The notes under the pieces were generated by a model. The model was not told where the DNA came from. It saw only the letters and a list, made by a program, of their open reading frames with translations, and ran no database searches. A stretch of DNA of 64,000 bases from Nevskia soli DSM 19509 (GTDB taxonomy: Bacteria; Pseudomonadota; Gammaproteobacteria; Nevskiales; Nevskiaceae), in NCBI RefSeq assembly GCF_000711955.1, contig NZ_JONR01000027.1, forward strand, positions 18,427 through 82,426, read 5' to 3'. Positions 34,031 to 43,451 of the stretch are shown here, in pieces. The first letter of the stretch is position 1; each line of letters begins with the position of its first letter. The translations under genes and the position numbers were made by a program.

Positions 34031-34210
34031 CTACTCTCCGCGCAGGTGGCAGGCGCAGCCATCGCCGTGGCGGTGTTCGGGCTCCGGCACGTCTTCCGAT
34101 TGGTCCTTGGCCGCGGGCTCGTCGCGGCCGGGGCGCTGACCGAGCGCTGCGGCTTCCATGCGCAGCAACAGGTAGGCGTCGCGTTGCGCGCGGGCGTAGG
34201 CGAAGCCCAT
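34031..34210 (-). CDS. Small protein coupled to metE
   Basis: 59 residues starting at an ATG that overlaps the metE stop (TGATG), so its ribosomes can come from metE. The sequence starts MGFAYARAQRDAYLLLRMEA, a likely amphipathic helix. It goes on with a charged linker (DEPAAKDQSEDVPEPE) and ends in HRHGDGCACHLRGE, a cluster of three His and two Cys that could bind metal, perhaps zinc. Homologues are not known to me. It is too short and too well placed to dismiss, but a shadow frame on this GC-rich strand cannot be ruled out. Confidence 0.55.
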   Translation of the reverse strand: MGFAYARAQRDAYLLLRMEAAALGQRPGRDEPAAKDQSEDVPEPEHRHGDGCACHLRGE

Positions 34211-36474
34211 CAGTTCAACCCCGCGCGGGCTTCGCGCGCCGTTGCCACCATCACGCGCAGCGCGGCTTCGGTTTCCGGCCAGGCGCGGGTCTTGAGGCCG
34301 CAGTCCGGGTTCACCCACAGGCGCTCGGCGGGCACCACCGCCAGCGCGCGGTCGAGCAGGGTCTTCATCTCGCCGGGCGCGGGCACGCGGGGCGAGTGGA
34401 TGTCGTAGAGACCGGGGCCGATGTCGTTCGGGTATTTGAACTCGGCGAAGGCGTCCAGCAGTTTCATGCGCGCGCGCGAGGTCTCGATGGTGATGACGTC
34501 CGCATCCATCGCCGCGATCGAGGGCAGGATGTCGTTGAACTCCGAGTAGCACATGTGGGTGTGGATCTGGGTGTCCGGCCGCACGCCGGAAGCGGTGATG
34601 CGGAAGGCCCGCACGGCCCAGTCCAGGTAGACCGGCCATTCGGCCTTCTTCAGCGGCAGGCCTTCGCGGATCGCCGGCTCGTCGATCTGGATCACCTTGA
34701 TGCCCGCGGCTTCGAGGTCGCAGACCTCGTCGCGCAGGGCCAGGGCCAGCTGCAGGGCGACGTCCTTGCGTGGCAGGTCGTCGCGCACGAAGCTCCAGAA
34801 CAGCATGGTGATGGGGCCGCTGAGCATGCCCTTCATCGGCTTGGCGGTGAGGCTCTGGGCGTAGCGCGACCATTCCACGGTCATGGCCCTGGGGCGCGAG
34901 ACGTCGCCGTAGATGACCGGCGGTTTGACGCAGCGCGAGCCATAGCTCTGCACCCAGCCGTTCCGGGTGAAGGCGTAGCCGTCCATCTGCTCGCCGAAGT
35001 ACTCGACCATATCGTTGCGCTCGGCTTCGCCGTGCACCAACACGTCGATGCCGAGTTCTTCCTGCTTGTTCACGGCCAGCCGGATCTCCGCCTGCATGGC
35101 CTTGACGTAGTCGGCATCGGAGAGCTTGCCGGCCTTGTGGGCGGCGCGCGCGGCGCGGATCTCCGCGGTTTGCGGGAAGGAGCCGATGGTGGTGGTCGGC
35201 AGCCTGGGCAGCTTGAGCAGGGCCTGCTGCTCGACGATGCGCTGCGCGAACGGCGTACCGCGATCGGCGTCGGCCGCCTGCAGCGCGGCGACGCGGGCGC
35301 GCACTTCGGCGCGCCGGGTGCTGGGGGCGCCGCGTCGATCCTCGATCGCCTGGGCGCTGGCCTGCAGTTCCTGCCACACCGCGGCTTCGCCATCATTCAG
35401 CGCCCGCTTGAGCAGGGCCAGCTCGTCCAGCTTCTGGTTGGCGAAGGCCATCCAGCTCTTCACGCGCGGATCCAGCTTGCTCTCCAGCGCGAGGTCGTGC
35501 GGCACGTGCAGCAGCGAGCAGGAGGCGGAAATCCACAGCCGCTCGCCGAGCGCAACCTGCGCCTGGTGCACATCGGCCAGCGCCTTCGCGAGATCGGCGC
35601 GCCAGAGGTTGCGGCCGTCGATCAGGCCGAGGGACAGCACCTTGTCTTCAGGCCAGCTTTCGAGGAAAGAACCAAGCTGATGCGGCGCGCGCACCAGGTC
35701 CAGGTGCAGGCCGGCAACCGGCAGTTGCTTCAGCCAGCCGGCATGCTGGCCGACGTCGCCGAAGTAGGTGGCCAGCAGGATCTTCGGGCCGGCACTGGCC
35801 AGTTCGCTGTAGACGCCGGGATAGGCGTCCAGCCATTCCGCCGGCAGGTCGAGCGAGAGGATCGGCTCGTCGATCTGCACCCACTCCACGCCGAGTGCCT
35901 TGAGTTCACCGAGCAGCACCCAGTAGACGTTCAGCAGCAGGCCCAGCAGCTTGAGCTTGTCGAAGCCCGGTTCCGCGGCGGATAGCCACAGCCAGGTCAG
36001 CGGCCCCGGCAGCACCACCTTCACCGCATGGCCGAGGGCCTGCGCTTCGCGGATCTCCGGCAGCAGCCAGTCGCGGTTGAGCTTGAACCGGCTGTCGGCG
36101 CCGACTTCGGGGACCAGGTAGTGGTAGTTGGTATCGAACCACTTTTTCATCGCCAGCGCCGGCTGCTGCGGCGTGCCGCGCGCCATGGCGAAATAGCCGG
36201 CCAGGTCCACGGAGCCTTGCAGGCCGAAACGCTTCGGCGCGGCCGAGACCAGGGCGGTGACGTTATGCAGATGATCGTAGTAGGCGAAGTCGCCGACGGT
36301 GACGTAGTCCAGGCCGGCCTGCTTCTGCAGCGCCCAATGGCGCTGGCGCAGTTCGCGCGCGACGTCCTGCAGTTCGGCCTGCGACTGCGCGCCCTTCCAG
36401 TGCGCTTCCACGGCGGTCTTGAGTTCGCGGCGGGCGCCGATGCGGGGGAAACCGAGGATGTGTGCGACGGGCAT
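34210..36474 (-). CDS. metE: Cobalamin-independent methionine synthase
   Basis: 754 residues, full length. It moves the methyl group of methyl-tetrahydropteroyl-triglutamate to homocysteine. The N-terminal half has ILGFPRIGARRELK and the C-terminal half has TTTIGSFPQT, the folate-site region DVLVHGEAERNDMVEYFGE, and the zinc ligands in IHTHMCYSEF (His and Cys) and VNPDCGLKTR (Cys). The start at 36474 matches the family N-terminus (PVAHILGFPRIG); a longer frame lacks support. The ribosome site is weak. metR is divergent, 95 bp away. A 59-residue frame overlaps its stop. Confidence 0.96.
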   Translation of the reverse strand: MPVAHILGFPRIGARRELKTAVEAHWKGAQSQAELQDVARELRQRHWALQKQAGLDYVTVGDFAYYDHLHNVTALVSAAPKRFGLQGSVDLAGYFAMARGTPQQPALAMKKWFDTNYHYLVPEVGADSRFKLNRDWLLPEIREAQALGHAVKVVLPGPLTWLWLSAAEPGFDKLKLLGLLLNVYWVLLGELKALGVEWVQIDEPILSLDLPAEWLDAYPGVYSELASAGPKILLATYFGDVGQHAGWLKQLPVAGLHLDLVRAPHQLGSFLESWPEDKVLSLGLIDGRNLWRADLAKALADVHQAQVALGERLWISASCSLLHVPHDLALESKLDPRVKSWMAFANQKLDELALLKRALNDGEAAVWQELQASAQAIEDRRGAPSTRRAEVRARVAALQAADADRGTPFAQRIVEQQALLKLPRLPTTTIGSFPQTAEIRAARAAHKAGKLSDADYVKAMQAEIRLAVNKQEELGIDVLVHGEAERNDMVEYFGEQMDGYAFTRNGWVQSYGSRCVKPPVIYGDVSRPRAMTVEWSRYAQSLTAKPMKGMLSGPITMLFWSFVRDDLPRKDVALQLALALRDEVCDLEAAGIKVIQIDEPAIREGLPLKKAEWPVYLDWAVRAFRITASGVRPDTQIHTHMCYSEFNDILPSIAAMDADVITIETSRARMKLLDAFAEFKYPNDIGPGLYDIHSPRVPAPGEMKTLLDRALAVVPAERLWVNPDCGLKTRAWPETEAALRVMVATAREARAGLN

Positions 36475-36526
36475 GGGATGTAGGGGGCAGTCGTATCGGG
36501 GGCCCATACTGGTACACTGAGCAGGC

Positions 36527-36570
36527 TGATTCAATCTCATTTATTTTGATGTTTTCGTGAATTTAGCTCA
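36527..36570. promoter_or_regulatory. Candidate MetR sites in the metE-metR gap
   Basis: Two degenerate copies of the MetR box (TGAA-N5-TTCA) occur: TGAT-TCAAT-CTCA at 36527-36539 and TGAA-TTTAG-CTCA at 36558-36570, 31 bp apart. The second ends on the first base of the metR start codon, which would suit autorepression. Confidence 0.4.
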
Positions 36571-37469
36571 TGCCCCAATCTCCCCTCGAAATCCGGCACC
36601 TGCAGACGCTGCTTGCGCTGGCCGAAGGCGGCACCCTGGCGAAGGCCGCCGACCGGCTGTTCGTGACGCAGTCCGCGCTCTCCCATCAGCTGAAGTTGCT
36701 CGAAAGGCACTACGGCGTGTCCCTGTTCGAGCGCAACACCAAGCCCCTGCGCTTCACGCAGGGTGGAACCCGCTTGCTCAATCTGGCGCGCGAAGTGCTG
36801 ACCATGACCGCCGATGCCGAGCGGGAGATCGCGCAATGGGTCTCCGGCCGTACCGGCGAGTTGCGGGTGGCGGTGGAGTGCCACACCTGTTTCGACTGGC
36901 TGATGCCGGCGATGGATGAGTTCCGCGAACACTGGCCCGAGGTGGAGCTGGACCTGATCAGCGGCTTCCACACCGAAGCCATCGCGCTGGTCGAGCAGGG
37001 GCTGGCCGATTTCGCCGTGATCCACGACAAGCCGCCGCGGCGCGCGGGCATCGCCACCGAGCATCTGTTCAGCTACGAGACGCTGGCGATCATGAGTCCG
37101 AAGCATCGCTATACGGAAAAAGCGTATCTGCAGCCCAAGGACTTCGTCTCGGAAGTCCTCATCAGCTATCCCGTCGACGACGAGATGCTGGACGTGGTGC
37201 GGCATTTCCTCGCCCCCAAGGGCATCAGGCCGAAGCGGCGCAACGCCGAGTTGACGGTGGCGATCCTCCAGCTTGTCGCCAGCGGGCGCGGCATTGCCGC
37301 GCTGCCGGAATGGAGCGTGAAGCCCTATCTGGACCGCGGCTACGTGGTCGGCAAACCGCTGGGCGCCAAAGGCTTGCGGTGCGAGCTGCATGCGGCGATT
37401 CCCGAAAGCCTGGCCGCCAAGCCGTTCATGCGGGATTTCGTGGAGAAGGTGCGGGAAGTTTCGCTGTAG
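36570..37469 (+). CDS. metR: LysR-type methionine regulator
   Basis: 299 residues. The N-terminal helix-turn-helix is at about 8-65 (LEIRHLQTLLALAEGGTLAKAADRLFVTQSALSHQLKLLE), and the sequence VECHTCFDWLMPAMDEFREHWPEVELDL is a MetR hallmark, as is ERNTKPLRFTQGG. It is divergent from metE, the usual target; homocysteine is the usual co-effector. No Shine-Dalgarno is visible before the ATG at 36570. No other met gene lies nearby. Confidence 0.93.
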   Translation: MPQSPLEIRHLQTLLALAEGGTLAKAADRLFVTQSALSHQLKLLERHYGVSLFERNTKPLRFTQGGTRLLNLAREVLTMTADAEREIAQWVSGRTGELRVAVECHTCFDWLMPAMDEFREHWPEVELDLISGFHTEAIALVEQGLADFAVIHDKPPRRAGIATEHLFSYETLAIMSPKHRYTEKAYLQPKDFVSEVLISYPVDDEMLDVVRHFLAPKGIRPKRRNAELTVAILQLVASGRGIAALPEWSVKPYLDRGYVVGKPLGAKGLRCELHAAIPESLAAKPFMRDFVEKVREVSL

Positions 37470-37646
37470 AGCGCCGCCTGCGGATCTCCTTCGGGAACCC
37501 GGACGCAAGGTCACAGAACGTTAATGCAGCGCGACTAGAATCCGCCTGGGGGCGTTTTTTAGTTGGCCGCTGGCACGCATTTAGCGAATCAAGCCAGCAG
37601 TCGATCGGCATTCCTCGGCATTCAAAAAACCACCAGCAAACAACAC

Positions 37647-38174
37647 ATGCAGCCCCAGACCAGTGTTTCGCTCAAGAACACCGAATTTCCCGAAACAGCC
37701 GCACTGAAGAGATACCTCGTTCGCGCAGGGACCCTGACGCTGATCGGCTGCATGTATCTGGTCCTGCCGCTATCGCCTTTACTTGCCAGCGTGGTCTTCT
37801 TCCGCAGGAAGTACGTTGTGCACTATTGGGGCACGCTCAAGAAGATGCTGATTCACATACAGGCCCTGAGCGAAGGGCCGGTGCATCACTATCTCCAGGA
37901 TGTCGTCGGACGGCAGACCAGCGTACCCGCCGAAATCCGCGGCTCCTGCACCCAGTGCGGCAACTGCTGCCTGGACAAGCGCTGCGTCTTCCTGGAAAAG
38001 ACCGCCGACGACAAGTACCTGTGCGGCATCTACCACTCGCCCCTGCGGCGTTTCTCCAACTGCGGCTCGTTTCCGCTGAGCGCCCACGATATCGAGCGAT
38101 ATGACTGTCCCGGCTACGAGGTGGTGCGGGAAGTGCCGATACACTGGGTTCCCCGGCCAGTCGCTGCCGAGTAA
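37647..38174 (+). CDS. Membrane-anchored YkgJ-type Cys-cluster protein
   Basis: 175 residues from the ATG at 37647. A longer frame from a TTG at 37563 gives 203 residues and is not excluded. One membrane segment is at about 27-50 (TLTLIGCMYLVLPLSPLLASVVFF). The soluble part carries the cysteine cluster CTQCGNCCLDKRCVF, then YLCGIYHSPL, NCGSF and DCPGYEV, the pattern of the YkgJ/FliB-like zinc- or iron-binding family. The function is unknown. The ribosome site is weak. Neighbours (metR, a lipoprotein) offer no clue. Confidence 0.75.
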   Translation: MQPQTSVSLKNTEFPETAALKRYLVRAGTLTLIGCMYLVLPLSPLLASVVFFRRKYVVHYWGTLKKMLIHIQALSEGPVHHYLQDVVGRQTSVPAEIRGSCTQCGNCCLDKRCVFLEKTADDKYLCGIYHSPLRRFSNCGSFPLSAHDIERYDCPGYEVVREVPIHWVPRPVAAE

Positions 38175-38378
38175 GCTTCCGTTGTTGACGGCCGCTGCCG
38201 CTCACCCGGCTGCCCTGCAAATTTGCGATTGACCGGCGTCTGGGCATCGCTGCTCGCGCATCACCATCTCCACGGCCTCCGACACCGCCGTCGAATCAAT
38301 GGCCTTTGCGCCCAACTACAACAACCTTACAGCTCAAGGTCTCCCTCACTGCGAGATAGTACGCGCCAATCGATCAAT

Positions 38379-40073
38379 TCAATTTAGCGGATATTCCCAG
38401 GTCGATGGGCTATTGGTCACTCTAGCCACGATATGCCGATCGAAATCGACGGCAAAAATGTCCTGACTGAAGCGGGCGTCGCGCAATATGCCGGTGTCCG
38501 GCGAGACGCTGCTGCCAAACAGGAAATTCTCTCCGCTGAAGATCACATTGGAGCCATCGGAAGCGGTCAGCAAGGTCAGCTGGTTGCGGTCGTTGGCGAC
38601 TGACAGCGTATCGTTGCCGGGAGAGGAGCCATTTGATCCGTCTCCGCGGGCGAGGAGGATTTGCGTTGCGATCATTTGCGGATTTAACGCTGCACTCGCA
38701 GGCTGGTAGTACGTACCTCCCCACTGCGATTGGGCATAGCTAGCGATCGGCACTTCGTTCTCATCGGTCAATACCGCCGGGGCGCCGCCCGACGGATTGG
38801 CCGGATTGAAGAAAAGTCCGTTCGCGGTGATATAGCTCGGCTGGCCATTGCTGAGCGTCGTGCTGGAAGGCACGCCGGATTGCACTTTCGGAAGCCGCAC
38901 ATAAGCATAGCCGCCGGCTTGAAAACTGGCTTGGGCAATAAGATTGTGGGTGGTGCTGCCCTGCAACAACATTGTTTCGCCCGAGAAGGTGGCGGTTACC
39001 TTGCCGGGGATTGAGCCATCCAACGGAATCTGAATCTGATTGGTCGTGAACCGCTGGACGCCATCCTCCAGCGGTGCATATTCCTCAAGCAGATAAAGGT
39101 TGGAAGCGTCCGTCGCCGCTTGTGTCAACAGGCTGCCCTGGGTCTCAGCCGTGTACAAAGTTGGAGAATAGTTGCCGTTGGCGTCGATCCGATGCACCGT
39201 GGTGTTTCTGCTACTGTCGAAAACCAACAGGAACAACTGTTGACCGAAGCCCAGCGAAATACCGGCGCCATTCAACTGGAGAGTGGCAATATCGGTGATC
39301 GAGCTGGCCGACAATACTCCGGAAGTTATGGTCTTACCACCGCTGAAAGACTTCACGTCGCTTATAAAGCGCAACGTATCGGCAACCTGCTCGACGACGC
39401 TGGCAAGGTGGCCCGAAGCGTCGTACATGACGCCTATAATCGGGCCGTCCAGGGTGATGGGCGCCTCGGCCGACGTGCCGCTGTAATTGAGCACCCGGAA
39501 GACGTCGTCCGCGGTGCCGCAGGTTCCGTCAGCTCCCGGCAGATCGTAAATCACGAACGAGGATGTCGCATCAGTGAGAGTTCGTGCAATGATCTGCGGC
39601 GGAACCCCGCCAATTGTGAATATCTCATCCGGAGCGCACGGCGGTGTGGTATCAGCGGAGATGATGGCCGGCGCCAAGGTTGTGCCGGCGGTGAAGTCAA
39701 TGCGACTCCACTGCCCTGTCGTGGCAGTGCTGGACGCGTCGTCGAAATGCACCAGTCCGGCATGCTCGACGCCAAGGGCTCGCCCGCTGCTGTCCACTTT
39801 AAGTTGATTCACCATGTGGCTGACGGGTGGCACCTTGGCGAATATCTGCGTTGCGGGAGACGGTAGCGTGGTCGCCGGCAACACCATCAGGCTTGAAAAG
39901 CCATTCTTCGGAGGCAACTGCGTATAGGCCATGAACGGCACAATAGAGAGGACTGGCGGTGTAGAACCGCCGCTACTACTGCCGTTCCCCTCGCCACCGC
40001 TGCTTCCACCGCCACCCCCACCACAGGCCGTCAACAAACCGATGACGAGCACCGCCAAAAGTTGACGTTTCAT
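38379..40073 (-). CDS. Lipoprotein of unknown function
   Basis: 564 residues. A lipoprotein signal ends at LLTAC, with Cys17 followed by a Gly-run (GGGGGGSSGG) and a Ser/Gly linker of about 30 residues. The rest (about 50-564) is a repetitive beta-rich domain with NGNYSP, SSTTLSNGQPSY and GRALGVEHAGLVHFDDA, compatible with a beta-propeller. There is no catalytic motif that I recognise. The start at 40073 fits the signal and GGGTGACC. It lies in a run of minus-strand surface or exported proteins together with the DUF305 and LVIVD genes. Confidence 0.75.
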   Translation of the reverse strand: MKRQLLAVLVIGLLTACGGGGGGSSGGEGNGSSSGGSTPPVLSIVPFMAYTQLPPKNGFSSLMVLPATTLPSPATQIFAKVPPVSHMVNQLKVDSSGRALGVEHAGLVHFDDASSTATTGQWSRIDFTAGTTLAPAIISADTTPPCAPDEIFTIGGVPPQIIARTLTDATSSFVIYDLPGADGTCGTADDVFRVLNYSGTSAEAPITLDGPIIGVMYDASGHLASVVEQVADTLRFISDVKSFSGGKTITSGVLSASSITDIATLQLNGAGISLGFGQQLFLLVFDSSRNTTVHRIDANGNYSPTLYTAETQGSLLTQAATDASNLYLLEEYAPLEDGVQRFTTNQIQIPLDGSIPGKVTATFSGETMLLQGSTTHNLIAQASFQAGGYAYVRLPKVQSGVPSSTTLSNGQPSYITANGLFFNPANPSGGAPAVLTDENEVPIASYAQSQWGGTYYQPASAALNPQMIATQILLARGDGSNGSSPGNDTLSVANDRNQLTLLTASDGSNVIFSGENFLFGSSVSPDTGILRDARFSQDIFAVDFDRHIVARVTNSPSTWEYPLN

Positions 40074-40240
40074 GGTCACCCTTGCTCCCCGATTGGCTCT
40101 GCTTGTCATCTTATCCCGGATTCTGCATTGCTATCGCTTGGGCGTTATTTGGCGGGCGGCAAATGGATAAAACCGCCAAGGTGTTCTTCCCCGTCGCGAC
40201 CGCTTTCGCCCAAGTCACATGACCGATCAGTGTCGAGGCC

Positions 40241-40876
40241 TCAATGCCCGCGCGCCAGCAGCGCCATGGCACCCAGTTCTTCCATCTGCTGCACTTCGAT
40301 CTGCGCCGCCAGGGCGCGCACGGCGGGGGTTTCCGCATTGCGCGCGGCGAAGTGCGCCATCGGCAGGGCGCCCTGGTGGTGGCGCGTCATCAGTTGCAGG
40401 AACAGGCGATCGCGCTCATCGCCGTCGAGGCTGCGCAGTTGGTTGAGTTCGTCGCTGCTGGCGAGGCCGGGCATGCCGCCGGCCGTGCGGCAGTCGGCGA
40501 GGTAGCGGCTCAGGCTCGCATCCGGCGACATCTTTCCGAGCAACATCCAGTTCATGCCGTCACTGGCAGGCAGCAGGGGCTTGCCCCACAGCAGCAGCCA
40601 GCCTTTCATCTCGCCGATCTCGATCAGTTGCGCGGACTGGATGGAACGCGCCAGGCTGGTCAGCCTGGTCGCGCCGTGGTCCAGCAGGATCCGGCTCATG
40701 ACCACGGCCTGGTCGTGATGGCCGCGCATGGACTGGGCGAAGCCAATGTCCACCGGGCCCGGCGCGGCGATGGCCTGCGACGGATGTGCGCCGGTGGCAA
40801 AACGGTGGCCGGCTTCGCCCAGCCCGGCACCGATCAGCAGGAGCAGGACCGCGCCGGCAAGGTGCCGGGCCTTCAC
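40241..40876 (-). CDS. DUF305-family exported protein
   Basis: 211 residues from a GTG at 40876 whose last bases overlap the stop of the LVIVD gene (GTGA), so the two are translationally coupled. An N-terminal hydrophobic segment (HLAGAVLLLLIGAGLGEAGH) serves as signal or anchor. The family's two-part motif is clear: DIGFAQSMRGHHDQAVVMSRIL near residue 45, and FLQLMTRHHQGALPMAHFAARN near residue 160, giving a ferritin-like four-helix fold with His pairs that could bind copper. An insertion between the halves makes it longer than usual. Related proteins are linked with metal stress. Confidence 0.82.
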   Translation of the reverse strand: MKARHLAGAVLLLLIGAGLGEAGHRFATGAHPSQAIAAPGPVDIGFAQSMRGHHDQAVVMSRILLDHGATRLTSLARSIQSAQLIEIGEMKGWLLLWGKPLLPASDGMNWMLLGKMSPDASLSRYLADCRTAGGMPGLASSDELNQLRSLDGDERDRLFLQLMTRHHQGALPMAHFAARNAETPAVRALAAQIEVQQMEELGAMALLARGH

Positions 40877-42432
40877 TGGATCGGGTAGACGCCGTTGGTG
40901 AATCGCAGGGCCATGAAGCCGTTGTCCATGCAGGTGACCCAGAGCTGGTTGCCGACGAAGCGCGGCGGCGAGCTGCACCAGTCGGCACTGAGGTTGCCGG
41001 AAACCGGGCCGGTGCCCGCATTGGCGAGCAGGGCGGGCAGATCGGCGACGAAGCCGCCGATGTAGCGCAGGTCGATGGTGCCGGTGCCGACGCTGACGCC
41101 CGAGGTGGAGGTATAGAGGTCCGAGATAGGCGGCAGCAGGCCGCCGATCCAGGCATGCAGGGAGTGCTGGAGGCTGAGGCCCTTGCCGGTCTGGGCCGGG
41201 GGATTGAAGTAGGCGATCTCGCGCGGCTGCAGCGGATTGGCGATGTTGAAGACGCGGATGCCGGACTGGAAATAGCCGCAGGCCAGCGCCTTGGGATCGG
41301 TGGTCGTGTCCACGGTGCAGTAGTGCGATTCGTAGCCGAAGGCGCCGTCGCCCACGGTGTCCGCGGTACGCAGCGCGGCGTTCTTCAGCAACTGGATCTG
41401 CAGCTGGATCTGGTTGACGATCTTCGGCTGGGTCGGGTCGGAGATGTCGATGATGTGGATGCCCTCGGAGTCGAATTCGTCCGGCGCGATCAGGTAGGGC
41501 TTGCCGCCCCAGCTCACCGGCAGCGCGTGCTGGGCGCAGCTGAGGGCGTTCCAGGTGACGGAGCCGACCTGCCGGATGGAGGGCGCGGCCTTGCGGCTCT
41601 GGATGTCGCTCACGTCCAGGACCTGCACGCCGCCGGGCAGGCAGGTGGCGAGGTAGAGGGTGTTGCCGTCGGCGCTCAACTCCACGCCGTGGTTGGCGGG
41701 GAATCCTTCCAGGCCGGTAAAGACGATTTTCGGCGACTTGGGGTTGCTGACGTCGATGGCGGTGATCGAGCCGGCGGCGGTGCCGGTGGCCCAGTAGGTC
41801 ATGCCGTCGGGCGACCAGTTGCCTTCATGGCCGAGCACGTTGTCCGGCAGCTCCAGGCTGGTGCCGGCGATGGCGTTGGTCTGCACCGGGTGGGCGCAGT
41901 CGGTGATGTCGTAGACGTCGAAGAATACCCCGCCGACCAGCGGGCCCACGGCGACGCCGCCGAGAAGTTTGCGGGTCTCGCTGACCTTGAGCGATTCCCA
42001 GGTGCCGATCAGCATGGACGGCCCGGTGAGATTGGCCGATTGCACCGGCTGGGCCGGGTTGGAAGCATCCACCACCAGCACGCCGGGCGACGGCTCCAGG
42101 ATCTGCAAAGGGTCCAGCAGGGTGCCGCCGGTGGACATGTAGGCGCAGGTACCGGTGGAAGGGCTGACCACGCTGGCGCCGGTGCCCTGGTACTGGCCGA
42201 CCATTTCCAGGTTGCAGCGGTAGCCCTGCAGGTTGCGTCCGCTCTGCCGATCGGCCAGCGGCACCTCGCCCTGGAGGGCGGTCTCCGGCAGTGAGCCGGC
42301 GCCGCACTGGGCGGTGGCGACGGCATCGGTACCGGATGAGCTGACCGCCGGGGCGGAGCTGCTGCCGCAACCCGCGAGGCAGAACAGGGCCAAGCCGGCA
42401 AGGGCCGCAAAACCACGATAAGTCTTCGACAT
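40873..42432 (-). CDS. LVIVD-repeat lipoprotein
   Basis: 519 residues. Lipoprotein signal with lipobox LAGC (Cys at about 22), then a Ser/Ala-rich linker. The rest carries LVIVD-type repeats with variants of the core VYDITD: GVLVVDASNPAQPVQ, VFFDVYDITDCAHPVQT, SITAIDVSNPKSPK, GVQVLDVSDIQS, GIHIIDISDPTQPK and GIRVFNIANPLQPRE. They should form a beta-propeller on the outer or periplasmic face. The start at 42432 has GGGGAG. The GTG of the DUF305 gene overlaps its stop. It probably binds or presents a partner; the role is unknown. Confidence 0.85.
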   Translation of the reverse strand: MSKTYRGFAALAGLALFCLAGCGSSSAPAVSSSGTDAVATAQCGAGSLPETALQGEVPLADRQSGRNLQGYRCNLEMVGQYQGTGASVVSPSTGTCAYMSTGGTLLDPLQILEPSPGVLVVDASNPAQPVQSANLTGPSMLIGTWESLKVSETRKLLGGVAVGPLVGGVFFDVYDITDCAHPVQTNAIAGTSLELPDNVLGHEGNWSPDGMTYWATGTAAGSITAIDVSNPKSPKIVFTGLEGFPANHGVELSADGNTLYLATCLPGGVQVLDVSDIQSRKAAPSIRQVGSVTWNALSCAQHALPVSWGGKPYLIAPDEFDSEGIHIIDISDPTQPKIVNQIQLQIQLLKNAALRTADTVGDGAFGYESHYCTVDTTTDPKALACGYFQSGIRVFNIANPLQPREIAYFNPPAQTGKGLSLQHSLHAWIGGLLPPISDLYTSTSGVSVGTGTIDLRYIGGFVADLPALLANAGTGPVSGNLSADWCSSPPRFVGNQLWVTCMDNGFMALRFTNGVYPIQ

Positions 42433-42583
42433 GAATCTCCCCGAGCGCCGCGGCTGCGGGACACCGGAAGCGTCCAGTCTGCCGCGGACATTTTTGTTGT
42501 TGCCGTGCGCAAGACTGTACCCCATCCGTCCCTTTTCCCCAACCAGCCAACCGGTGTCGGGTGGAGGGCCGAATCCCCGGCGC

Positions 42584-42894
42584 TTAGGGAATCAGGATGA
42601 TCTTGCCGATGACGCCGCGGGATTCGAGCAGTTCGTGGGCGCGGCGGCCTTCGGCCAACGGGATTCTGGCGGCAATGCGGACCTGTAGCTGCCCCTGAAC
42701 CACAGCGTCCAGCAGCCGCGCGGTGCGTGCCCGGCGTTCGTCGGCACTGTTCAGCCAGCTCCACAGGTCACCGCCGACCAGGGACAGCGAGCGGTCCATC
42801 AGGACGCGGGGATCAACCGGTGTGGGGTGCCGCCGACCAAGATCACGGTGCCCCGGTCGCAGGCCACGGCGAGGCTGTCCCGAAGTGTTAAGCC
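42584..42894 (-). pseudogene. 3' fragment of a quinone oxidoreductase gene, frameshifted
   Basis: About 310 bp match the 3' end of the truncated gene at 44352-44996. In frame the last 75 residues are still readable (VDPRVLMDRSLSLVGGDLWSW to GKIILIP). Further upstream a net 10-bp deletion breaks the frame and only the 'DRGTV' region can be traced. No start codon or N-terminal domain is present. Together with the other copy it brackets the protease module. Confidence 0.75.
42587..42894. repeat. Left copy of a ~310-bp direct duplication
   Basis: Aligned by eye with 44355-44672 in the same orientation. Identity is roughly nine bases in ten, with long identical stretches in the first 130 bp (starting GGGAATCAGGATGATCTTGC). 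It is diverged and carries a deletion, so the event is not recent, or the copies came from different strains. Confidence 0.8.
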
Positions 42895-42989
42895 AATGAA
42901 ATCTCGGCCGCTGCATGCGGCGCCGACTGAGAGGGAGAGGCTCGCTTGGGACATTCACACCCAGGGAGCGCCTACAAGCTGCTGCGCTG

Positions 42990-43451
42990 CTAGTGGGCCT
43001 TCGATGCGGGTTTGTTTGCCTCGCACCACGCATTTTTGCCAACCTTGAGTGCACTCATGAGCGCAACAATCACAGCACCTGTAACGACTCCCAGTGCGAG
43101 ATTGAGATGCGCCCCAATCGCCGTGGCCACAATAGTTACCACGTTTTTGACGGTAAGCCCCGCCTCTTTCCTTTCACCTGAGTATTTCTTAGATGAAGTG
43201 CAGAGATAGTCATAGAGCTCAACCTTCACGTACGCCCACATACTTTCCCTAACTTCGCCGGGTGCGCCGGTATATAGCATTAAATTCGGTTGGCGCTTCT
43301 CGCCGGTAAGCGTTAGCCCGATGTCATCGAATTCAGCGTGGGTCGTACCTTGGATGTCCAATGCTTTTAGCACGACTTCTTGCTGATGTAGTGGTACCAC
43401 CTCGTTGATGAGGGCCTCGAATTCGTGTTTGTCGTAAATAAGATCAGACAT
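42990..43451 (-). CDS. Small protein with a hydrophobic C-terminal segment, partner of the protease
   Basis: 153 residues. The N-terminal 100 residues are soluble and charged (MSDLIYDKHEFEALINEVVP). Residues about 102-135 are a long Gly/Ala/Val-rich hydrophobic stretch (NVVTIVATAIGAHLNLALGV and beyond) that could be two short membrane helices. A basic tail follows. I do not recognise the family; comparison with trypsin-co-occurring (Trypco) domains is worthwhile. The ATG at 43451 overlaps the protease stop by 8 bp and uses GAGGG within the protease's last codons, so the two are coupled. Base composition is more AT-rich than the neighbours, suggesting transfer. Possible role: substrate, anchor or effector of the protease. 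Confidence 0.7.
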   Translation of the reverse strand: MSDLIYDKHEFEALINEVVPLHQQEVVLKALDIQGTTHAEFDDIGLTLTGEKRQPNLMLYTGAPGEVRESMWAYVKVELYDYLCTSSKKYSGERKEAGLTVKNVVTIVATAIGAHLNLALGVVTGAVIVALMSALKVGKNAWCEANKPASKAH

